This document shows positions 29,855 through 37,021 of a DNA stretch of 43,032 bases, piece after piece. Made by a program: the position numbers and the translations under genes. Location: NCBI GenBank assembly GCA_009885805.1, contig VFJZ01000013.1, positions 1 through 43,032 of the forward strand, given 5' to 3'. Within the stretch, counting starts at the first letter, position 1; each line of letters starts with the position of its first letter. The DNA comes from Actinomycetota bacterium. GTDB lineage: Bacteria; Actinomycetota; Thermoleophilia; Gaiellales; F1-60-MAGs149. Under the pieces are notes generated by a model that saw only the letters and a list, made by a program, of their open reading frames with translations, was not told the origin of the DNA and ran no database searches.

Positions 29855-30562
29855 GTGCAGATCCACGTCGCGCTCACCCCTGCCGACGCGGCGCCCTGTC
29901 GGGTGCAGGTGGTCGTCGACTGCATCCGCGCGACCTCGACGATCGCGCAGGCGCTCGCCGCCGGGTACCACGAGGTCGTCTGCGTCGCGGAGATCGCCGA
30001 CGCGCGGGCGCTGAGCGGACCCGGGACCGTGCTCGGGGGCGAGCGCATCGGCGTCCGTATCGAGGGCTTCGACCTCGGCAACTCGCCGGCCGAGTACACC
30101 GAACCGCGTGGGCGGCGTCTCGTCCTCACCACCACCAACGGGACGCGGGCGATCCTCCGCGCCGTCGGTGAGGCCGAGGTCGTCCTCGTCGGATCGTTGA
30201 CGTGTCTGGACGCCGTCGCGCGAGCGGCCGTCGCTGCGGCTGCCGGCGGCGACGTGGCTGTGAGGTGCGCGGGTGTCCGCGGCGAGGTGGCGCTGGACGA
30301 CGCGTACGTCGCGGGCCGGATCGTGGAGCGGATCGCCGCGGTGATCGCCGGTGCGCACCTCACCGACGGCGCTCGCGCCGCCTGCGCGATCGCGCAGGCG
30401 TATCCGGATGCCCTCGCCGCGCTGCGCGCGTCGCAGAGCGCGCGTGACCTGGACGGCACCGGCCACGAAGCGGACGTCGAGCGGTGCGCGGCCGAGTCCG
30501 TCCTCGAGGTGGCGCCGCGCGTGGCGGCGTACGAGCCGGGCCGCGCGACGGTGCGGAACTAG
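29855..30562 (+). CDS. comB: 2-phosphosulfolactate phosphatase family protein (ComB)
   Basis: A 235-residue member of the ComB family. In methanogens ComB removes phosphate from 2-phosphosulfolactate in coenzyme M synthesis; many bacteria carry homologues of uncertain role. Family segments are VVVDCIRATSTIAQALAAG, GGERIGVRIEGFDLGNSPAEY, LVLTTTNGTRAI and GEVALDDAYVAGRIVERI. No other coenzyme M or sulfolactate gene is seen nearby, so the substrate here is open. The GTG start is supported by TACGCT 8 nt upstream. The 3' end overlaps the SDR gene by four bases tail to tail. Confidence 0.88.
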   Translation: MQIHVALTPADAAPCRVQVVVDCIRATSTIAQALAAGYHEVVCVAEIADARALSGPGTVLGGERIGVRIEGFDLGNSPAEYTEPRGRRLVLTTTNGTRAILRAVGEAEVVLVGSLTCLDAVARAAVAAAAGGDVAVRCAGVRGEVALDDAYVAGRIVERIAAVIAGAHLTDGARAACAIAQAYPDALAALRASQSARDLDGTGHEADVERCAAESVLEVAPRVAAYEPGRATVRN

Positions 30563-31302
30563 ACGGGGAAGGTCGAGCGCGCCATCCCGCCGAAGTCGGC
30601 GACCAGCGCCGTGCCATTCATCCCGCGGGCCGCGTCCGAGCAGAGGTACAGCAGGTGGCCGGCGATCTCGTCAGCCGTGTGCCAGTCGGGCACGCCGAAC
30701 TCGGACAGCGGGCGGTCGCCCGCGCCGAGCGTCAGCCGGGGCATCGGCGTGTCGACGATGCTCGGCGCGACGCCGTTGATACGGATCCCCTCCGGCCCGT
30801 GGTCCGTGGCGAGCGACCTGATCAGCATCAGCACCGCGCCCTTGGAGGCGCAGTAGGCGCCGATGCCCGGCGCGGCGACGAACGACGAGTCCGACGCCAT
30901 GATCGCGATCGCCCCGCCGCGGCCGCCCTCCCGCATGGCGCGGATCGCGTGCTTGCAGGTCAGCCAGACGCCCTTCACGTTGACGTCGAAGACGTTGTCC
31001 CAGTCAGCGACGGTCACGTCAGCGAGCGGTGCGACCGGGCCGGGGTGGCCGGCACAGGCGACGACGGCATCCAGGCGGCCGAGTTCGCGTACGACCTCGG
31101 CGGTCGCCGCCACCACGGATGCCTCGTCGGTGACGTCGCAGCGGACGGCGAGCGCGCCGCCGGCCGAGGCGGCCGTGTCGAGATCGAGGTCGAGCGCCGC
31201 TACGCGCGCGCCGGCTGCGGTGAAGCGCGCGACCGCGGCCCGTCCGATCCCCGATCCTGCTCCAGTGACGAGGGCGACGCGGCCCTCCAGCACTCCGCTC
31301 AT
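30559..31302 (-). CDS. Short-chain dehydrogenase/reductase
   Basis: A classical SDR oxidoreductase of 247 residues. The cofactor motif TGAGSGIG (13-20), Asp38-Asp40 at the end of the second strand (suggesting NAD rather than NADP), the NVKG motif (108-111) and the catalytic Ser139 or Ser140, Tyr150 and Lys154 (YCASK) are all present. The substrate cannot be inferred. ATG 31302 is supported by the near-consensus minus-strand hexamer TAGAAT 7 nt upstream. It is divergent from a decayed GST gene that would start only 18 bp away. Confidence 0.92.
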   Translation of the reverse strand: MSGVLEGRVALVTGAGSGIGRAAVARFTAAGARVAALDLDLDTAASAGGALAVRCDVTDEASVVAATAEVVRELGRLDAVVACAGHPGPVAPLADVTVADWDNVFDVNVKGVWLTCKHAIRAMREGGRGGAIAIMASDSSFVAAPGIGAYCASKGAVLMLIRSLATDHGPEGIRINGVAPSIVDTPMPRLTLGAGDRPLSEFGVPDWHTADEIAGHLLYLCSDAARGMNGTALVADFGGMARSTFPV

Positions 31303-31309
31303 GACCGCG

Positions 31310-31315
31310 ATTCTA
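31310..31315 (-). promoter_or_regulatory. -10 element (TAGAAT) of the SDR gene
   Basis: TAGAAT on the minus strand lies 7 nt from the ATG at 31302. It is one of the closest matches to the consensus TATAAT in the window. Confidence 0.55.
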
Positions 31316-31320
31316 CCTCG

Positions 31321-31689
31321 GTGTCGATCCTCTACGACGGCTCGGGGTGGGGAACTGCTACAAGGCGAGCGTCGCACGCTCGACGTCGCCGACCGCTCCG
31401 ATCGTCCGGCGGCTCTCGGTGGCCTGAACCCGGCGCGATCCTCTGAGCTCTCGGCGAGGGAACGCGCTTCGTCCCGGCCGATCCGTTCCGTCGCGCCCTG
31501 GCTGGCCTACTCGGGCCGCCCCGAGGCGTTCGCGGATCGCGTCGGTGAACGGCAGGAGGCCGGTCGGCGTGTTCTCGCGATCATCGATCGCCATCCCAGG
31601 GTGGGATCGAGCTCGAGCCGCACGCGGCCGTCCTGGCGTGGCTCGCGCGTGTCGCAGCGGAGCCCGGCCACGTGCCGATCGACGCCTGA
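31321..31689 (+). pseudogene. Decayed glutathione S-transferase-like gene
   Basis: This 370-bp gap has no intact gene, but its plus strand reads as GST pieces in three frames. VSILYDG starts at 31321; after a frame change come GNCYK (the SGNCYK motif of the thioredoxin-like GST N-terminus), RRTLDVADRSD and ALGGLNPAR, then a shortened middle with RVLAIIDRHPR. In a third frame LEPHAAVLAWLARVAAEPGHVPIDA precedes TGA at 31687-31689, a typical GST C-terminal end. At least two frameshifts and a loss of the central region are needed to explain it; the remaining length is about half a normal GST gene (about 200 codons). Confidence 0.6.
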
Positions 31690-31692
31690 GCG

Positions 31693-32016
31693 TCAGTCCA
31701 CGTCGCCGGACTCGACGGCGTTCGCGAGCGCGCCGTAGCGGCGCCGTACGCCGCGGACGTACGCGCGGCGGTAGGCGACCGCTGTCTCGTCTTCGAGGCC
31801 GGCGGCGTACGCATCGCGCAGCGCGATCAGGTCCTGCGCGGCCCAGTCGACGCGGTCCTGCAGGTCGCCGTACGTCGCCTCGACCTCGTCGTGGTCGGCC
31901 GCCCGGTGCGCACGGATCGCGTCCGCGAGAGCGGCGAGCTCGGCCTGGCTGTCAACCGCGAACAGGTCGAGCTGGCGGGAGACGAGGTCGTCGAAGCGGC
32001 GGCGGAACAGACCCAT
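31693..32016 (-). CDS. Small helical hypothetical protein
   Basis: A 107-residue protein (ATG 32016; a GTG at 32019 is equally possible) with no recognised family. It begins MGLFRRRFDDLVSRQLDLFA and is almost wholly alpha-helical, rich in Ala, Asp, Glu and Arg, with a regular heptad-like spacing that suggests a helical bundle or coiled coil. No signal peptide or membrane segment is seen. TACCGT on the minus strand lies just upstream and overlaps the divergent -10 of the aminotransferase gene. The good start and promoter context argue for a real gene. Confidence 0.65.
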   Translation of the reverse strand: MGLFRRRFDDLVSRQLDLFAVDSQAELAALADAIRAHRAADHDEVEATYGDLQDRVDWAAQDLIALRDAYAAGLEDETAVAYRRAYVRGVRRRYGALANAVESGDVD

Positions 32017-32024
32017 CACGCCGA

Positions 32025-32034
32025 ACGGTAGCCT
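32025..32034. promoter_or_regulatory. Overlapping divergent -10 elements
   Basis: Minus-strand TACCGT (32030-32025), 8 nt from the ATG at 32016, and plus-strand TAGCCT (32029-32034), 8 nt from the ATG at 32043, share the central TA. The two leaderless transcripts would compete for the same 10 bp. Confidence 0.45.
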
Positions 32035-32042
32035 GCACGGCG

Positions 32043-33158
32043 ATGATCGATCTGGAACGGATCCGCACCGACCTGCCCTCGACGGTCGAGAACGCCTATC
32101 TCAACGCGGGCACCTTCGGCCCACTGCCCCGGCCGGCTGCCGCTGCCATGCAGGCGCATCTCGCCGAGGCACTCGAGCTCGGGCGCATCGGCACCCGCGG
32201 CTACGCCAACTGGGACGGCTTCACCGAGGCCGCCCGCGACGGCTTCGCCCGCGCGGCCGGGTCACCGCCGGGTGAGATCGCCCTCATGCACTCCACCACC
32301 GAAGGCTGCAACACCGTCGTCGCGGGGCTCGATTTCGAGCCGGGCGACGAGGTGGTCACCACGAGCCACGAGCACCCGGGACTGACCGAGCCGCTCCACG
32401 AGCTCGCGCGGCGCCACGGCGTGGTCGTCCGCGTCGTCGAGCCCGACCGCGGCTCGATCGCCGCCGCGCTCGGCCCGCGCACCCGCCTTGTTGCGATCTC
32501 GCACGTCCTCTGGACGACGGGTGAGGTGCTCCCCGTCGCTGACATCAGCGACGACGCGCACGCGGCCGGCGCGCTCGTCCTCGTCGATGGCGCGCAGGGC
32601 GGCGGCGCCGTACCGTTCCGCGCCGCCGACCTGCGCTGCGACTTCTACACCTACTCCGGCCAGAAGTGGCTGCTCGGTCCGTCAGGGACCGGCGCGCTCT
32701 GGGTCGCCCCGGCTTCCCTCGACCGGCTCGCGACGCCCTGGCCGTGGTACCTGTCCCGTGATCGGCGCTCCGGCCCGGAGGTTCAGGACTGGCCCGACGC
32801 CCGCCGGCTCGACGCGGGGACGGTGACGCTGACGGCGATGACCGGCATCGCCGCTGCGATCGCCTGGCACCGCGATGTCGGCGGCGACGACGGCCTGCGG
32901 CACGCCGCGACCCTGGCGGCGTCGCTGCGCGGTCTCCTCGAGGATGCCCGCGGGATCGAGGTCGTCGCGTGCGCCGCGCCGTCGACCCTCGTCGCATTCC
33001 GCACGCCGGGACGGGAGCCGGCGCAGGTCGTCGCTGACCTCGAGGAGCGTGGCGTCCTCGTCCGGCAGGTGCCGTCAGCCGGCGTCGTCCGTGCTTCCGT
33101 CGGCTTCTGGAACGACGAGCGCGACCTCGACCGGCTCGTCAGCGGCGTCTCAGCCTGA
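32043..33158 (+). CDS. Class V aminotransferase-family PLP enzyme
   Basis: A 371-residue fold-type I PLP enzyme of the class V aminotransferase family. Lys208 in YSGQKWLLGPSGTGAL binds the cofactor, and Asp182 with Gln185 (LVDGAQGGG) contact the PLP ring. STTEGCNTVVAGLDF and SHEHPG are also typical. The N-terminus AYLNAGTFGPLPRP marks the isopenicillin N epimerase/selenocysteine lyase-like branch, like the paralogue at 13723-14754. No catalytic desulfurase Cys loop was identified, so the reaction remains open. Its 3' end overlaps the rhodanese gene on the other strand by 9 bp. Confidence 0.85.
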   Translation: MIDLERIRTDLPSTVENAYLNAGTFGPLPRPAAAAMQAHLAEALELGRIGTRGYANWDGFTEAARDGFARAAGSPPGEIALMHSTTEGCNTVVAGLDFEPGDEVVTTSHEHPGLTEPLHELARRHGVVVRVVEPDRGSIAAALGPRTRLVAISHVLWTTGEVLPVADISDDAHAAGALVLVDGAQGGGAVPFRAADLRCDFYTYSGQKWLLGPSGTGALWVAPASLDRLATPWPWYLSRDRRSGPEVQDWPDARRLDAGTVTLTAMTGIAAAIAWHRDVGGDDGLRHAATLAASLRGLLEDARGIEVVACAAPSTLVAFRTPGREPAQVVADLEERGVLVRQVPSAGVVRASVGFWNDERDLDRLVSGVSA

Positions 33159-33572
33159 GCCCTGGCGCAGGTCGACGGCCTCGTCGAAGGGGCGGATGGG
33201 AAGCCCTGCCTCCCGCCACCCGGCGAACCCGTCGACAACGTCCGTGGCCCGCTCGAAGCCGAGGTCGTGCAGCGTGGCCGCCGCCAGGCTCGTCTGGTAG
33301 CCCTCGGCGCAGAGCAGCATCGCCGGCGTCGCGCGGTCGACCAGCGCCGGGTCGGCGTGGCCCGACGCCGCGTCGAAGCGCCACTCGAGGACGTTCCGCG
33401 GATACCAGATCGCGCCGTCGATCACCCCGTCGACGCGGCGCTGGTCGCTCGAGCGGATGTCGACGAGCGGCGTGCCGGCCGTCATCGCCTCGCGCGCCTC
33501 CGCCGGTGTCAGGCGCCGGAGACGGGCGCGCGCCTCGGCGACGAGCTGGTCGATCGTCCGGGGTGGGCTCAC
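33150..33572 (-). CDS. Rhodanese-like domain protein
   Basis: A 140-residue single-domain rhodanese-like protein. LTPAEAREAMTAGTPLVDIRSSDQR matches the N-terminal half of the fold, and the active-site loop is LLCAEGYQTSLAA with Cys88, which would carry persulfide sulfur. A conserved end (VVDGFAGWREAGLPI) follows. The GTG start overlaps the stop of the upstream HD-domain gene (GTGA), so the two are co-translated. The lack of a linked sulfur-transfer operon leaves the acceptor unknown. Confidence 0.88.
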   Translation of the reverse strand: MSPPRTIDQLVAEARARLRRLTPAEAREAMTAGTPLVDIRSSDQRRVDGVIDGAIWYPRNVLEWRFDAASGHADPALVDRATPAMLLCAEGYQTSLAAATLHDLGFERATDVVDGFAGWREAGLPIRPFDEAVDLRQGSG

Positions 33573-34141
33573 GCCGTTCGCAGACCGAGGTCGGCGGCGA
33601 TCGGACGCAGCGCCGCGATCACATTGGTGACGTGCTCGTCCAGTTCCAGCCCGATCAGTGCGAGCCCGTCGTGCACGTCGTCGCGGTTGACGCCGGCTGC
33701 GAATGACTTCTGTTTCAGCTTCTTCTTCACGGACGACGGCTCCAGCGTGGTGATGCCGTCGGGCCGCACGAGGCCGCAGGCGTGGACGAAGCCGGCCAGT
33801 TCGTCGCAGGCGAACAGCGTGCGCTCGAGCGGCGTCTCGCGGGCCAGGTCGAGGTGGTTGGCGTGCGACAGGATGGCGCGGACGAACCACTCCGGGTACC
33901 GGCGTTCGCGGAGAATCGGGGCGCCGTCCTGGGGATGCTTGTCGAGCGTCGGGTGGATCTCGTAGTCGAAGTCGTGCAGCAGCGCGACGCAGCCCCAGGC
34001 TGCCTCGTCGGCACCCTGCTGCCGCGCATAGAAGCGGACGGCGGCGTCGACGGCGAGCGCGTGACGGATCAGCGCCTCGCTGGTCGTGAACTCGCGCAGC
34101 AGGGCCAGCGCGGCGTCGCGGTCGTGCTCGGGTGCGGTCAT
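33569..34141 (-). CDS. HD-domain phosphohydrolase
   Basis: A 190-residue HD-superfamily protein. The metal-binding His-Asp pair is His56-Asp57 in ALLHDFDYEIHP, with further ligands probable in SHANHLDL. A short basic patch (VKKKLKQKS) is present near the middle. Such HDIG-like proteins hydrolyse nucleotide or phosphate substrates, but the target is not evident. ATG 34141 is preferred over the longer frame because MTAPEHDRD is preceded by minus-strand TACCAT at 8 nt. It forms a two-gene operon with the rhodanese. Confidence 0.82.
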   Translation of the reverse strand: MTAPEHDRDAALALLREFTTSEALIRHALAVDAAVRFYARQQGADEAAWGCVALLHDFDYEIHPTLDKHPQDGAPILRERRYPEWFVRAILSHANHLDLARETPLERTLFACDELAGFVHACGLVRPDGITTLEPSSVKKKLKQKSFAAGVNRDDVHDGLALIGLELDEHVTNVIAALRPIAADLGLRTA

Positions 34142-34149
34142 CGCGCCGG

Positions 34150-34155
34150 ATGGTA
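34150..34155 (-). promoter_or_regulatory. -10 element (TACCAT) of the HD/rhodanese operon
   Basis: TACCAT on the minus strand lies 8 nt from the ATG at 34141. Confidence 0.45.
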
Positions 34156-34171
34156 GGCGAGAGGCGGGTGA

Positions 34172-34177
34172 TAGCAT
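34172..34177 (+). promoter_or_regulatory. -10 element (TAGCAT) of murA
   Basis: TAGCAT lies 8 nt before the GTG at 34186 and supports that start over in-frame upstream and downstream alternatives. Confidence 0.45.
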
Positions 34178-34185
34178 GGCGGCCC

Positions 34186-35499
34186 GTGGCCACGATCTCG
34201 GCACGGCAGGCAGTGACGGAGTACTTCCTCATCGAAGGCGGGCGGCCCCTCGAAGGGCGCATCGCCGTCGAGGGAAACAAGAACGCCGCGCTGCCCCTGA
34301 TCGCCGCCGCCCTCCTCACCGACGGCACGGTGCGGCTGTCGAACGTCCCCCGCATCCGTGATGTCGAGGTGATGTGCGAACTGGTCGCCGACCTCGGCGC
34401 CACCGTCGAGTGGACCGCGCAGAACGACCTCGAGATCACGGCCTCGTTCGTCGCGAAGACGACGCTGGATCGCGCCCTCGTCAGCCGCATCCGTGCGTCG
34501 ATCCTCCTTGCCGGGCCGCTGCTCGCGCGCTGCGGGCAGGTGACCGTGCCACCGCCCGGCGGCGACGTGATCGGCCGCCGGCGCATCGACACCCACATGC
34601 TCGCCTTCGAGGCGCTCGGCGCGGACGTCAGCGTCGACCGGTCGATCGAGATCAGCGCCCCGACCGGGCTGCGCGGCGCCGAGGTCTTCCTCGACGAGCC
34701 GAGCGTCACCGGCACGGAGAACGCGATCATGGCCGCCGTCCTCGCGCCTGGCCGCACCTGTTTGATCAACGCGGCGTGCGAGCCGCACGTACAGGACCTC
34801 TGCCGGCTGCTCGTCAAGATGGGCGCCCAGATCGACGGCATCGGCTCGAACCGGCTCCACATCGACGGCGTCGAGCGTCTCTCTGGCTGCGACTACCGCG
34901 TCGGGCCCGACTACATCGAGGTCGCCTCGTTCGTCGGCCTCGCCGCCGTCACGGGCGGCGACGTGACGATCGCGGACGTGGCGCACGACGACCTGCGCGC
35001 GATCCTCCACGTCTTCGGCCGCCTCGGCATCCGCACGGAGGCCGTCGGGAACGATCTGCGCGTGCCGCCGGGGCAGGTGCTTCAGATCGCGAACGACCTC
35101 GGCAACCAGGTGCCGAAGATCGAGGACGGACCGTGGCCGCAGTTCCCGGCCGACCTGACGTCGATCGTCGTCGCCGTCGCAACGCAGGCGTCCGGGACGG
35201 TGCTGGTGCACGAGAAGATGTTCGAGAACCGTCTCGTCTTCACCGACAAGCTCGTCACCATGGGCGCGCGGATCGTCCTCTGCGACCCGCACCGCTGCGT
35301 GATCACGGGCCCGGCGAAGCTGTACGGCGAGCGCGTCGAGTCGCCCGACATCCGCGCCGGCATGGCGATGCTGATCGCCGGCCTCTGCGCCGAGGGGTCG
35401 ACGGTGATCGGCAACATCGGCCAGATCGACCGCGGCTACGAGCGCATCGACGAGCGCCTCCGCGGCCTCGGCGCCGCGATCGAGCGCGTTCAGGCCTGA
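34186..35499 (+). CDS. murA: UDP-N-acetylglucosamine 1-carboxyvinyltransferase with Asp at the fosfomycin site
   Basis: MurA transfers enolpyruvate from PEP to UDP-GlcNAc, the first committed step of peptidoglycan synthesis. From GTG 34186 the protein has 437 residues. GNKNAALPLIAAALL near the N-terminus carries the conserved Lys and Asn, and RASILLAGPLLAR precedes the active-site loop. The loop reads PPPGGDVIGRRRIDTHM: the Cys of most MurA enzymes (Cys115 in E. coli) is Asp127 here (codon at 34564-34566). This is the same change as in mycobacteria and chlamydiae, where it makes the enzyme insensitive to fosfomycin. GTG 34213 is an alternative start. The 3' end overlaps the P1 peptidase gene by 10 bp. 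Confidence 0.95.
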   Translation: MATISARQAVTEYFLIEGGRPLEGRIAVEGNKNAALPLIAAALLTDGTVRLSNVPRIRDVEVMCELVADLGATVEWTAQNDLEITASFVAKTTLDRALVSRIRASILLAGPLLARCGQVTVPPPGGDVIGRRRIDTHMLAFEALGADVSVDRSIEISAPTGLRGAEVFLDEPSVTGTENAIMAAVLAPGRTCLINAACEPHVQDLCRLLVKMGAQIDGIGSNRLHIDGVERLSGCDYRVGPDYIEVASFVGLAAVTGGDVTIADVAHDDLRAILHVFGRLGIRTEAVGNDLRVPPGQVLQIANDLGNQVPKIEDGPWPQFPADLTSIVVAVATQASGTVLVHEKMFENRLVFTDKLVTMGARIVLCDPHRCVITGPAKLYGERVESPDIRAGMAMLIAGLCAEGSTVIGNIGQIDRGYERIDERLRGLGAAIERVQA

Positions 35500-36605
35500 C
35501 CGATCAGCGCGCGGACGCGGTCGCGCGGCAGCGCCGGCGAGCGGTGCCCGTCGCGGCCGATCATCTCCGCGTTGGCGCAGAGGGCGTTCAGGACCGCCTC
35601 CTCGACGCACCGCACGGTCGCCTCGTAGAAGAGATCCAGCCACTGCCAGCTGACGAACCGCAGCGAGCCGTACGAGCTCGCGTCGGGCTCGGGGCCGGGG
35701 AATCCGAAGACCAGCTCGCCCGCGTTGGCGGTCGATAGCGCGAGGAAGATGTCGCCGGAGTAGTGCGAGCCGGTCGTGCCCGTGCGAGCGAGACCGAGCG
35801 GCACCCGCCGCGCGAGCGCCTTGCACTGGCCCGGCAGCATGGGCGCGTCGGTCGCGATGATGGCGATCACGGAGCCGGCGCCACTCGCGGCGGCGAACCA
35901 GTCGCCGAGCGGATCGTCGTCCGTGAGGTCGCGGCCGACGGGGACACCGGCGATGCGCAACTCCGAGCGCGAGCCGAAGTTGCACTGCAGGAACGCGGCC
36001 ACGGTGTAGGACTCGGCGCCGTAGCCGACGACGCGCGAGGCGGTGCCGCTGCCGCCCTTGTACGAGTAGCAGTTCATTCCGGTGCCGCCGCCGACGGAGC
36101 CCTCCTCGATCGGCCCGCCGCGGGCGGCGTCGAGCGCCTGCAGCACGACGTCGCGCGTGACATGCCCGCCGTTGATGTCGTTCAGGTAGCCGTCCCAGGT
36201 CTCGGCCGCGACCGGCAGCATCCACTGGTCGGCGAGGTGCGGGTGGCGCGTCGTCGTCCAGTTGATGATCGCCTCGTGGGCGACACCGACCGCGTGCGTG
36301 TTCGTGATCGCGATCGGCAGCGCGACCGCGCCTGACTCCTCGATCCACGTCACGCCGGTCATCTCGCCGTTGCCGTTCAGGGAGTAGGTGGCGGCGGCGC
36401 AGGGCTGGCCGGGGTTGGCGCGGCCGCGCGGGTGGATCGCGGTGACGCCGGTGCGGACGCGGTCGCCCTCGATCAGCGTCGCGTAGCCGACCTCGACCCC
36501 GGGGACGTCCGTGATCGCGTTCGACGGCCCGGGCTCGCCGTCGAAGAGGATGCCGAGCGAGCGGGCGCGCGGCTTGCCGGCCGGGGTGGCGAGGTGCGGG
36601 TTCAT
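35490..36605 (-). CDS. DmpA-type L-aminopeptidase/D-esterase (S58, P1 family)
   Basis: A 371-residue protein of the DmpA family, self-cleaving N-terminal-nucleophile hydrolases that remove L- or D-amino acids or beta-amino acids from small peptides. The length matches DmpA. NAITDVPGVEVGYATL, ALPIAITNTHAVG, GSVGGGTGMNCYSYKGG and FGSRSELRIAGVPVG are typical. The predicted autocleavage site is before Ser245 in AGSVIAIIATDAPM, by analogy with DmpA and BapA where the nucleophile Ser precedes the same hydrophobic strand. ATG 36605 gives the normal N-terminus. It is divergent from ridA with 29 bp between. No TANNNT hexamer was found at the usual distance. Confidence 0.9.
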   Translation of the reverse strand: MNPHLATPAGKPRARSLGILFDGEPGPSNAITDVPGVEVGYATLIEGDRVRTGVTAIHPRGRANPGQPCAAATYSLNGNGEMTGVTWIEESGAVALPIAITNTHAVGVAHEAIINWTTTRHPHLADQWMLPVAAETWDGYLNDINGGHVTRDVVLQALDAARGGPIEEGSVGGGTGMNCYSYKGGSGTASRVVGYGAESYTVAAFLQCNFGSRSELRIAGVPVGRDLTDDDPLGDWFAAASGAGSVIAIIATDAPMLPGQCKALARRVPLGLARTGTTGSHYSGDIFLALSTANAGELVFGFPGPEPDASSYGSLRFVSWQWLDLFYEATVRCVEEAVLNALCANAEMIGRDGHRSPALPRDRVRALIGQA

Positions 36606-36621
36606 GGGGTGGATCTTGAAG

Positions 36622-36627
36622 TACGGT
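36622..36627 (+). promoter_or_regulatory. -10 element (TACGGT) of ridA
   Basis: TACGGT lies 7 nt before the ATG at 36635. Confidence 0.5.
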
Positions 36628-36634
36628 TTCCCGC

Positions 36635-37021
36635 ATGTCCAAGACTCCCGTTCGAACCTCCGCGGCACCCGCGCCGTTTCAGGGCGCTCCGTACAACCAG
36701 GCGATCGTCGCCGGCGGCTTCGTCTACGTCTCCGGCCAGGGCGGGCTCGACGCCGCCACCGGCGCCGTCGTCGAGGGCGGCGTCGTCGCCGAGACGGAGA
36801 AGACGTTCGACAACATCGCCGCGATCCTCGAGGCGGCCGGCTCGTCGCTGGCGAACATCGTCCGCGCCGGCGTCTTTTTGCTCGACCTGGACGAGTTCGG
36901 GGCGATGAACGACGTCTACAAGCGGCGGATGGCGGAGCCGTTCCCCGCGCGCACGACCGTCCAGGCGGCGCGGCTGCCCGGCGGCCTGCGCGTCGAGATC
37001 GACGTCATCGCAACGGTGTGA
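36635..37021 (+). CDS. ridA: RidA-family enamine/imine deaminase
   Basis: RidA proteins hydrolyse reactive enamine/imine intermediates released by PLP enzymes such as threonine dehydratase. The 128-residue protein has the trimeric RidA fold signature: PYNQAIVAGGFVYVSGQ, FDNIAAILEAAGSSLANIV, the catalytic Arg106 in PFPARTTVQAARLP, and the terminal VEIDVIATV with Glu121. The window contains several PLP enzymes, but none adjacent. It is followed by the nucleotidyltransferase gene with a GTGA overlap. Confidence 0.94.
   Translation: MSKTPVRTSAAPAPFQGAPYNQAIVAGGFVYVSGQGGLDAATGAVVEGGVVAETEKTFDNIAAILEAAGSSLANIVRAGVFLLDLDEFGAMNDVYKRRMAEPFPARTTVQAARLPGGLRVEIDVIATV

Noticed and set aside
36605-36634. 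Leaderless -10 for the DmpA-type peptidase gene
   Set aside because: The minus strand has only CAAGAT at the right distance, which does not fit TANNNT.
34138-36642. Open frame of 834 codons on the minus strand across murA
   Set aside because: It is antisense to murA and frame-shifted relative to the DmpA-type peptidase; no domain is visible.
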